This document shows, piece after piece, positions 50,803 through 57,180 of a stretch of DNA of 64,000 nucleotides. The notes beneath the pieces were generated by a model, which was not told where the DNA came from, ran no database searches, and saw nothing but the letters and a program-made list of their open reading frames with translations. The position numbers were made by a program, and so were the translations under genes. The DNA is from Legionella birminghamensis (GTDB lineage Bacteria > Pseudomonadota > Gammaproteobacteria > Legionellales > Legionellaceae): positions 2,294,001 through 2,358,000 of the forward strand of contig NZ_UGNW01000001.1 in assembly GCF_900452515.1 (NCBI RefSeq), in the 5' to 3' direction. Within the stretch, counting starts at the first letter, position 1; every line of letters starts with the position of its first letter.

Positions 50803-51225
50803 ATGACTACATCTTTAAACCGCGTTCAATTAATTGGCAATCTCGGTGCTGATCCTAAGAGCATCACCGGAAAAGCCGGACAATCTTTTGTCACCGCCAC
50901 TTTAGCAACCAATGAGTCATTCAAACAAAATGACGAATGGCAAACCAGAGTGGAATGGCATCAGCTGATACTTTTTGGAAGACTGACTAAAATGGCTGAG
51001 TATTTAAAGAAAGGTTCGCAAGTATATCTGGAAGGTAAACTTCGTTCTAATCAATGGACAGACAATGATGGTAACGTTCGCCAAGCCTTAAACATTGTCG
51101 TCAATCATATTCAGCTACTCAACTACCTTAAATCGGCTGATGAATCAGGCAATAAAACCGCAGAACAACATTTAGCGCACATGCGTGAAATGCTGCGAAC
51201 TGATTCAGAAGAAATTCCGTTTTAA
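50803..51225 (+). CDS. ssb: Single-stranded DNA-binding protein
   Basis: This 140-residue SSB has an OB fold in residues 1-110 (LNRVQLIGNLGADPKS, FVTATLATNES, EWHQLILFGRLTKMAEYLKKGSQVYLEGKLRSNQWTD). It has a short linker and the classic acidic tip SEEIPF that recruits repair proteins. An ICE-borne SSB usually coats the strand that enters the recipient during conjugation. It is followed by ardA, another recipient-phase gene. GGAG precedes the ATG. Confidence 0.95.
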   Translation: MTTSLNRVQLIGNLGADPKSITGKAGQSFVTATLATNESFKQNDEWQTRVEWHQLILFGRLTKMAEYLKKGSQVYLEGKLRSNQWTDNDGNVRQALNIVVNHIQLLNYLKSADESGNKTAEQHLAHMREMLRTDSEEIPF

Positions 51226-51230
51226 TTTTA

Positions 51231-51261
51231 ACCCCACCACGGGAGCAAGCTCCCGTGTGGG
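51231..51261. terminator. Strong hairpin between ssb and ardA
   Basis: CCCACCACGGGAGC and GCTCCCGTGTGGG pair around AA with one bulge. There is no T run, so a stabilising or processing role is as likely as termination. Confidence 0.55.
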
Positions 51262-51291
51262 ATTGCTCCCTTAACACAAGGAGACAATCCC

Positions 51292-51798
51292 ATGGATACC
51301 CCTTCAATTTATGTCGCCTGTTTAGCATCCTACAACAATGCAGTCCTGCATGGTGTTTGGATTGATGCCACACAAAGTGAAGACGAAATCATGGAGAACA
51401 TTTGGGACATGCTAGATAACAGTACTGAACCCAATGCTGGAGATTACGCCATCCATGATTATGAAGGATTTGGCAACATCAAGATCCATGAGTACGAAGC
51501 AATAAGCAATATTACGGAGTACGCATCTTTTATTGAAGAACATGGAAAGCTAGGCTTAGCTCTTCTTCCTGATTATTCGATAGACGATGCACGACTGATG
51601 TTGGATGAGCATTACCAAGGTGTTTATGATTCAGAGGTTGATTTTGCCAAACAGTTGTTTGATGAGTGTTATGACCATCAATTGCCGGATAATTTAATTT
51701 GCTATTTTGATTATGAGGCGTTTGCTCGTGATCTTTTTATTAATGATTATAGATCGGTAGAATTTGATGGTCAGACCTATGTTTTTTTAAACTATTAA
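51292..51798 (+). CDS. ardA: Antirestriction protein ArdA
   Basis: This 168-residue, very acidic DNA mimic blocks type I restriction enzymes and protects incoming ICE DNA. SIYVACLASYNNAVLHGVWIDA opens the protein, IHDYEGF and LDEHYQGVYDSEVDFAKQL mark the middle domain, and ICYFDYEAFARDLF the end. The length is typical. It stands after ssb and behind ribozyme leader 4. A decayed second copy lies 1.4 kb upstream. Confidence 0.93.
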   Translation: MDTPSIYVACLASYNNAVLHGVWIDATQSEDEIMENIWDMLDNSTEPNAGDYAIHDYEGFGNIKIHEYEAISNITEYASFIEEHGKLGLALLPDYSIDDARLMLDEHYQGVYDSEVDFAKQLFDECYDHQLPDNLICYFDYEAFARDLFINDYRSVEFDGQTYVFLNY

Positions 51799-51813
51799 GC
51801 CCCTTTGGGGGCT
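51797..51813 (+). terminator. Terminator after ardA
   Basis: AGCCCC / GGGGCT around TTTG directly at the ardA stop codon. The same stem follows the ardA remnant. Confidence 0.7.
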
Positions 51814-51832
51814 ACTTAAATTCTAAAAACCA

Positions 51833-51973
51833 ATGGAAAAGATCTACTGCAACCAGTGGTATGAATGGCCAACACCAGTATAACCTGAAGTACATTACCA
51901 AATTGCAATCTCCTCCAGCGGCATTTCATGGATTTATTTCAAAGGAGCAACCCCGGAACCGTTAATGAGGTGA
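51833..51973 (+). pseudogene. Possible small gene interrupted by a TAA
   Basis: ATG 51833 opens MEKIYCNQWYEWPTPV and meets TAA. The same frame continues PEVHYQIAISSSGISWIYF and KGATPEPLMR to a TGA just before the collagen-like gene. The continuation looks protein-like, so one nonsense change may have split a 46-residue protein. This is weak evidence, as no homologue is known to me. Confidence 0.3.
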
Positions 51974-51976
51974 TTC

Positions 51977-52792
51977 ATGAAAAAGTTAGTTATAACCGCC
52001 TTTTCTTGTTTGTGTTTTAACAGTGCAAAAGCAGGCGATACTGATATCTGGCAGCACATTGGTATGCTGCAAGACCAGATGGTCGTGGTTTCCAATCAGA
52101 TTGCAGCCTTAGCCAGGCAAATTGCTTCCATTCCCGCAGGTCCTCAAGGCCCACAGGGTATCCCTGGATCAAAGGGCGAACGAGGGCCAGCTGGCCATTA
52201 TCAGGCCGGTAGCGGCATTCACATTGAAGGCGATGTAATTAGTACCAATAATACCATCAGCCATCAGATTGGCGAATGCTATCAGGGTGGTATTGTCTTC
52301 TGGGTCGATGACACAGGCCAGCATGGCTTAATTACCAGTGTAAATGACGTCTATACCCAGGGCATTCAGTGGCGAAATGGTGAAAGCGGGAATAAAGTCA
52401 CCAATGCACGCGCGGATGGTATCGGCGCAGGTGAAACTAATACCCGATTAATTATCGCCCAGCAAACGGTTGATAACCAAACGGGAACATTTGCAGCGCT
52501 TCTCGCTCATCAATACAGTGTTGCAGAAGATGGGGAGACGCCTTGTATTACACCAGCGAATACGCAAAGTATTTGCTATGGTGGCTGGTATCTTCCTTCA
52601 ATTTATGAGTTAAGCCTTTTAAAAACCAATTTGCAACAGCAGGGTTTAACAAGCTTTGCACCTGATTATTATTGGAGCTCAACTGAAGCGAGTGTCTCAA
52701 AGGCATGGCTGCAAAACTTTAGTACCGGCGAAGTGATCGCCAGTGATAAAGCAAGTTCCTTAGGCCGTATACGCGCTGTGCGTCAGTTTTAA
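51977..52792 (+). CDS. Collagen-like secreted protein with DUF1566-type C-terminal domain (Lcl-like)
   Basis: This 271-residue protein has signal peptide MKKLVITAFSCLCFNSAKA and a short coiled stretch (DQMVVVSNQIAALARQIASI). A short G-x-y collagen-like run of about seven triplets follows (GPQGPQGIPGSKGERGPAG). Then comes a C-terminal Lcl-C/DUF1566 domain (GECYQGGIVFWVDDTGQHGLI, GGWYLPSIYELSLLKTNL, YYWSSTEAS). The Legionella adhesin Lcl has the same order with many more repeats and binds glycosaminoglycans. This one is a short ICE-borne version. GAGGTG precedes the ATG. Confidence 0.85.
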   Translation: MKKLVITAFSCLCFNSAKAGDTDIWQHIGMLQDQMVVVSNQIAALARQIASIPAGPQGPQGIPGSKGERGPAGHYQAGSGIHIEGDVISTNNTISHQIGECYQGGIVFWVDDTGQHGLITSVNDVYTQGIQWRNGESGNKVTNARADGIGAGETNTRLIIAQQTVDNQTGTFAALLAHQYSVAEDGETPCITPANTQSICYGGWYLPSIYELSLLKTNLQQQGLTSFAPDYYWSSTEASVSKAWLQNFSTGEVIASDKASSLGRIRAVRQF

Positions 52793-52805
52793 GAAGCTGC
52801 CTTAA

Positions 52806-53873
52806 CTATACAAGCTGACAAAAAATTTTCGTAAAATAATCTATAGAATTATTTACACCAGCGCTTAACTGCAATAGATAAGCCTTTTCGTCATCCCACC
52901 AAAGAGCATCATGTGGTCCGTAACAATTATTAACACTGGCAATATATATATTGCTCGTAACCATCTCATTCTTTGGGCGCAAGACAGTGAGGTTAAAATT
53001 GCCATAGCCACTGAATGAATTCATATTAGGCAATCTGGAGAAGGCTGGTTTCTTTATTGGAAAAGAAGTCTGATTGAAAACGCGAAACCAGGCGATTTGA
53101 TTTTTCTTTCCATTATTCGGAAACAGTACGATTTGAGTTTCTACTACCTGATTTTCATCCCTATAAGTCACTTGGCTGTCTGGAATAAAGTCTAAATTTA
53201 GAAAATTCAAATAGTTAAGACAGTCTGGTTCACCGATTTTGAATATATTGTGCGTGGGCCACCTTACATTCCATAAACTTGAAGGTGGTTTGTATTTATC
53301 TCTATCAATGCAAGCATTCTCTATACAATTGCTGTAGCGGGACCAATACGATAATTCAAAAAAATTCATTTTTAAAATTTTTTCTGATGATGGGAGAGGA
53401 GAAAAAAACTTACCTAGCTCTAAGAACTCATCATCGTTTAAATCCCCTTCAAGTAAACGAAGTTCAATGTTAGTTCCATATGAGAAAAAACTTAAGGTTT
53501 TTGACTTTGAATAATCATAACCCATCCAGCCAATATTTTCCTGCCCCAATATGTGCGGCTTCATTTCCCAAACCCAATGATCATATAAAGCAGCATGATC
53601 TAATGTGGATAGAGGACCAAAGTCATACAAAAATTGTTTGCATCGTAAAAGAGCATTTTTATATTTAACAAAGAAGGAGTAAGAGGAAAAATGAGCTGAG
53701 CACCAGGTAGACCATTTTGTAAATTGATAGCGACTGGGTTGTTCATTATAAGGGATATCTTCTTGCCTAAGGATAAAATTATATAAAGTTACTTTATCTA
53801 TTATGGGCATCAAAATAACAAAATTTACTTTTTCTTGAGCCTGTGCAGGTGGTATGTCATATAGTAAATTCAT
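52806..53873 (-). CDS. Protein of unknown family in a putative modified-peptide operon
   Basis: This 355-residue soluble protein is rich in aromatic residues (WSTWCSAHFSSYSFF, DHWVWEMKPHIL, GWMGYDYSKSKTLSFFSYG, ALWWDDEKAYLLQL). It has no signal peptide and no motif I can assign. It starts four bases after the stop of the oxygenase gene, so the two are co-expressed. A modifying enzyme, carrier or immunity protein for the small peptide are all possible. It ends near the stop of the convergent collagen-like gene. Confidence 0.65.
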   Translation of the reverse strand: MNLLYDIPPAQAQEKVNFVILMPIIDKVTLYNFILRQEDIPYNEQPSRYQFTKWSTWCSAHFSSYSFFVKYKNALLRCKQFLYDFGPLSTLDHAALYDHWVWEMKPHILGQENIGWMGYDYSKSKTLSFFSYGTNIELRLLEGDLNDDEFLELGKFFSPLPSSEKILKMNFFELSYWSRYSNCIENACIDRDKYKPPSSLWNVRWPTHNIFKIGEPDCLNYLNFLNLDFIPDSQVTYRDENQVVETQIVLFPNNGKKNQIAWFRVFNQTSFPIKKPAFSRLPNMNSFSGYGNFNLTVLRPKNEMVTSNIYIASVNNCYGPHDALWWDDEKAYLLQLSAGVNNSIDYFTKIFCQLV

Positions 53874-53876
53874 TGT

Positions 53877-54623
53877 TTAATTTTCAGCTTCTTTTGCTTC
53901 GTGTATTTTGTCATTACTCATAAAGAAACCAGTTATTGATGCCCTCATCTGGTTTCCTGCGGCGTTTTCTACCTTTTTTATGCAATGCAAAATATCATTC
54001 CTAAAAATAACTAACCGATTAGGTTTCGGCACAATGTAATACCCTATTCCATCACCCATATAAGTATTTAACTCTTTACTGTTAAGATGAAACCCTACCC
54101 TTTTTTTCTGGTTATTAATCAAAGTTACTTCAGGATATTCAAAATCTTTTTGAGTTATAGGGTTAATTAATAATTCAGCTCCCCAATTCATATCCCAGTT
54201 AGGATGGCAATAATATACATAGGCGCCTGAGATTTTGTATTTTCCATCAGTATGCCAAGATAGCCCTGAACCTCTTGGATAAAGATAAGGTCTGGCATAG
54301 AAGAAATCCCAATCCCGGTCTCTAAGACCTATCAAATGAGGGAACTCGGCAGAGCCTACAATCAGCTCCTGGATAAATAAATCGATTGTTGTAGCGGTAG
54401 GATATACTTGCTCTGTAGTGCAAGGTTCTGGTCTAGGATGGGAAATTGTAACGTTGCCCCATAAAGGGGCGCCATCTTCGATGCTAAAAGCATTTACCCA
54501 TCTGGAAGAATGAACAAACTTAAAATTTTCAGTTTGAATATAACTCCAAATTTTCTCAAAATCTGATGGTTCTAAGAAATCATCGATTACTGCAAACACA
54601 TCATTGTTTAGAGTTAATTTCAT
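53877..54623 (-). CDS. 2-oxoglutarate/Fe(II)-dependent oxygenase
   Basis: This 248-residue enzyme of the prolyl-4-hydroxylase-like superfamily has iron ligands in SWHTDGKYKISG (H124, D126) and ILHCIKKVEN (H213). The 2-oxoglutarate-binding arginine is likely R227 in QMRASI. ISGAYVYYCHPNWDMNWGAELLI is the typical strand and W-GGEL-like motif. Such enzymes hydroxylate or otherwise oxidise amino acid side chains. A 21-codon gene for an acidic peptide lies 45 bases upstream on the same strand, and an unknown partner follows, so that peptide is the likely substrate. The substrate link is inferred. Confidence 0.85.
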   Translation of the reverse strand: MKLTLNNDVFAVIDDFLEPSDFEKIWSYIQTENFKFVHSSRWVNAFSIEDGAPLWGNVTISHPRPEPCTTEQVYPTATTIDLFIQELIVGSAEFPHLIGLRDRDWDFFYARPYLYPRGSGLSWHTDGKYKISGAYVYYCHPNWDMNWGAELLINPITQKDFEYPEVTLINNQKKRVGFHLNSKELNTYMGDGIGYYIVPKPNRLVIFRNDILHCIKKVENAAGNQMRASITGFFMSNDKIHEAKEAEN

Positions 54624-54668
54624 ATCAACAGCGAAACTACTAAAAGGGAATGCTTTCGCAGCCCTGGA

Positions 54669-54734
54669 TTACCAAGGCATGTATTCATCTTTATCTTCTT
54701 CTGTATCAATTGCATCAAAATAATTTTCTTTCAT
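54669..54734 (-). CDS. 21-residue acidic peptide, putative modified-peptide precursor
   Basis: ATG at 54734 is preceded by GGGAG at five bases, a near-perfect ribosome site. It opens MKENYFDAID and, after a run of five acidic residues in seven (TEEDKDE), ends EYMPW and TAA. Nine of 21 residues are acidic or amide-flanked, and Y, M, P and W cluster at the end. It lies between a consensus promoter and the oxygenase gene. Size, position and the strong start suggest a precursor peptide whose last residues are modified. An independent search is needed to show conservation. Confidence 0.6.
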   Translation of the reverse strand: MKENYFDAIDTEEDKDEYMPW

Positions 54735-54775
54735 AACATCTCCCTATTTAAAGATCATTTTTTATCAGAGTGCCG

Positions 54776-54804
54776 ATTATAAATTCATTGTATCATTCAG
54801 GCAA
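54776..54804 (-). promoter_or_regulatory. Consensus promoter of the peptide-oxygenase operon
   Basis: On the minus strand TTGCCT (54799-54804), 17 bases, TATAAT (54776-54781). The -10 is perfect. The transcript would start about 35 bases before the peptide start codon. Confidence 0.72.
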
Positions 54805-55005
54805 TTCAGCTTCGGATCTGTTTTTATACATACTGACCTATAGAGAATCTTGAAATTATATATTTATGTTAGAGTGCTCTGTTTGTTAACCAGTAGAGCC
54901 ATCAAAACGGTGGAAGCGATGCTTCTATTTAGTGTCTTCCCAGTCTTTTTAAACCAATTCATAAACTAAATAACAAAAAGCATCAAGTAATTACATTTGG
55001 ATCTA

Positions 55006-55023
55006 GGTACCAATATCGGTACC
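55006..55023. promoter_or_regulatory. GGTACC pair at the tRNA-proximal end (putative arm-type sites)
   Basis: GGTACCAA at 55006-55013 and 55018-55025 are 12 bp apart, the same as the pair at 1791 and 1803. They lie about 50 bp from the tRNA 3' end. The stretch from 54805 to 55073 holds no gene apart from these sites. Confidence 0.6.
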
Positions 55024-55073
55024 AAAGAAGTGCATCAGAAGGAAATAAAAAACTTAACTCATTGATTTTATTA

Positions 55074-55146
55074 TGCCGTTGAGCGGAATCGAACCGCTGG
55101 CCTATTGATTACGAATCAATTGCTCTACCGACTGAGCTACAACGGC
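55074..55146 (-). tRNA. thrW: tRNA-Thr(CGT), ICE integration site (attR)
   Basis: This is a complete cloverleaf on the minus strand: acceptor GCCGTTG/CAACGGC, D-arm GCTC/GAGC, anticodon loop TTCGTAA (anticodon CGT), T-arm AGCGG TTCGATT CCGCT, discriminator A; CCA is not encoded. The 3' half is shared with the remnant at 1616-1663. Integration left the gene whole, with the ICE on its 3' side. tRNA-Thr(CGT) is a known target of P4-like integrases. The gene symbol follows the E. coli equivalent. Confidence 0.95.
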
Positions 55147-55164
55147 AGTGCTATGATTATATAC

Positions 55165-56322
55165 CTAATTTTGAATGGTTTGCGAGTAAGATTTGGGCTG
55201 TTTTAAGACAACTCCGATTGTCCAGTCGCCGGATTTGTCGGCGCTTAGGTAGTGGAGCGGTTGTTGCGGGTTTAAACCGTAGCCGTCTACCATAAGGGCG
55301 TAATAGTAGGCTGGGAAGAGGCAGTAGCCGTAGAGGTATTCGTTACCGGGATATTGACTGTTTAAAGAAGACCATTGTTGCTGGCAAATTTCTGAATTGG
55401 CTTCGTCGAGGAGGGATTGATTATTGAATTCCTGATCAATGAAATTGAAGGGTTGGCTTTTTACCAGGTCGACTACCCCGCCCATTGTGTACCAATCTTT
55501 AACCGGGTTGGCCTGGAGAACGGGTTGTACGGTGCGGTTAACGTGATGTACTGCATTCATTAAGCTGGAGACTTCCTCTTCGCACACGTAGGCGTCGCCC
55601 TGCCCTTTTTCGCCGGCAGGCATTTGGTAGTCGTTGGCAAAGCAGACGGAATCATCAAGAAACTGGTGGGTTACTTCAGTTTGTCCTAAACCTAGAAAGC
55701 TATGAATAAATAATTTGAAATGTTGACCGTATAAATCAAACTCGCGGATATCCTGGCTGTTGGCTTCAGAGGCCGCATTGACCGGGAAAACGATTTGTAC
55801 TGAGGCACCGCCCATATCCATGGTGCCTACAGTCTCATTGTTGCCCTTTAAGTTGCCAAGCTGATAATTAACGGCCAGCCAGCCATACATTCCCTCATCT
55901 GTACCAGTAATGGTTTTTGCTTCTGCAAGCTGCCATTGGCTCTGATTGGCAAACCACTGCTGAACCAGATCATACATCTGCTGTTGTTTGGGTTGAGGCA
56001 ATAAGCGCATACCGGCGGTTGAGTAAAAGTAAACAGGGACTGGATAATTTGGCGCGCCTGAAAAAAGCGTGGTCATGTAAGCATCGATAGTCGGTGCATT
56101 GGCCTCGATGGTTGCTAGCCCGGGTTTTATTTTTTTGGAGTATCGTTCGGTAATATTAACTGGTGAGTTGTCTTCCAAATCATAGGAGTAAACATGTAAA
56201 CGCGATCCGGTGCTTCCTGCATCAACAATGGCGATGCATTGTTGTTGCTCGCAGTTTTCTTGCGCTGCATAGGCCGAAGGAAGAAAAAAACAGCAACTTA
56301 GCAGAAAAAAAACTACTCGCAT
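55165..56322 (-). CDS. Ecto-nucleoside triphosphate diphosphohydrolase (GDA1/CD39 family)
   Basis: This 385-residue secreted apyrase has signal VVFFLLSCCFFLPSAYA. All five apyrase regions are visible: AIVDAGSTGSRLHVY, YFYSTAGMRLL, TITGTDEGMYGWLAVNY, GTMDMGGASVQIV and WYTMGGVVDL. The length and the secreted form match Legionella Lpg1905, which cuts ATP/ADP and GTP/GDP and aids growth in host cells. It is the first chromosomal gene beyond the tRNA. Confidence 0.92.
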   Translation of the reverse strand: MRVVFFLLSCCFFLPSAYAAQENCEQQQCIAIVDAGSTGSRLHVYSYDLEDNSPVNITERYSKKIKPGLATIEANAPTIDAYMTTLFSGAPNYPVPVYFYSTAGMRLLPQPKQQQMYDLVQQWFANQSQWQLAEAKTITGTDEGMYGWLAVNYQLGNLKGNNETVGTMDMGGASVQIVFPVNAASEANSQDIREFDLYGQHFKLFIHSFLGLGQTEVTHQFLDDSVCFANDYQMPAGEKGQGDAYVCEEEVSSLMNAVHHVNRTVQPVLQANPVKDWYTMGGVVDLVKSQPFNFIDQEFNNQSLLDEANSEICQQQWSSLNSQYPGNEYLYGYCLFPAYYYALMVDGYGLNPQQPLHYLSADKSGDWTIGVVLKQPKSYSQTIQN

Positions 56323-56526
56323 TCAATTTCACCAGCAAGAACAAAGTTGGCGCATAATACAATATGTCCATTAAATTGTCAATTATTAACCGCTTCTGAT
56401 TCTTCTTCACTGTTGATCAATAAAAATAAAATGACTTGACTATACAACTGGATTTCCATAATGTGGTAAATGTGAAGGGAAAAACTATGCACAGTCCGTC
56501 TGGTATTTTTTAACAGTGAGGTTATT

Positions 56527-57180
56527 ATGCCATTTAAGATTCCATCTCTTGAGCAACTTATATTTGCCACTAAAAACATTAATACCACTTATAAGGAAGC
56601 ACGAGAGGAGCATGCGAAGCAACAATACTGGTTTACGAAACTATTGGCGTCACAGAATCTCACCCGAACTGCCAATTCATCGTTTGTCGAGGCGGTTGGA
56701 CGATCAATTTACCGGTATAAAGGAACTTATCACAATATTGACAAACGGTTTAAGCCAGAAAAAAAGGCTGACCTATCAGAATCAGCCCTTGCACCAGAAA
56801 TTAATCTTGAACAGAGAAAGAATGATTTTCTGACCAATGTGCTCGCTGGAACCTGTATTTATGTATTGCATAAAATTACCAGTGAATACGGCAAAGAAGA
56901 AAAAGCGGCGAACAGTAAGCTGGCTGAAACTATCCTCAAAATATTTGATATAAAGAAAATAAGTGACATCCCTGAAAAAACGAGGGTCGACACCTTAAAC
57001 GATTTGCATGACTATATAGAAATCATGGGCCAAAATAGTGATTTACCCCTAAGATGGCATGAAGGCTTTCCTGATGATACTGCGCTGATGAACGATCTTT
57101 TCGCTATTATCAAAACCATGGCACCTAATGCGGTCCAGCATACTGCCCAGAAAGAAAGCTCTACGCTTACTTTGAACTAG
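56527..57180 (+). CDS. Hypothetical helical protein
   Basis: This is a 217-residue soluble, largely helical protein (FATKNINTTYKEAREEHAKQQYWFTKLLASQ; FLTNVLAGTCIYVLHKITSEYG; TLNDLHDYIEIM). There is no signal peptide and no family I recognise. GAGG precedes the ATG. It converges on comEC with a 14-base overlap of coding ends. It is probably a Legionella-specific flank gene; an effector role cannot be judged. Confidence 0.65.
   Translation: MPFKIPSLEQLIFATKNINTTYKEAREEHAKQQYWFTKLLASQNLTRTANSSFVEAVGRSIYRYKGTYHNIDKRFKPEKKADLSESALAPEINLEQRKNDFLTNVLAGTCIYVLHKITSEYGKEEKAANSKLAETILKIFDIKKISDIPEKTRVDTLNDLHDYIEIMGQNSDLPLRWHEGFPDDTALMNDLFAIIKTMAPNAVQHTAQKESSTLTLN

Noticed and set aside
54628-54650. GCGAAAC followed by a short A-rich stretch resembling the 3' half of a hammerhead
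   Set aside because: There is no CTGANGA core, no stem II and no closing stem I nearby.
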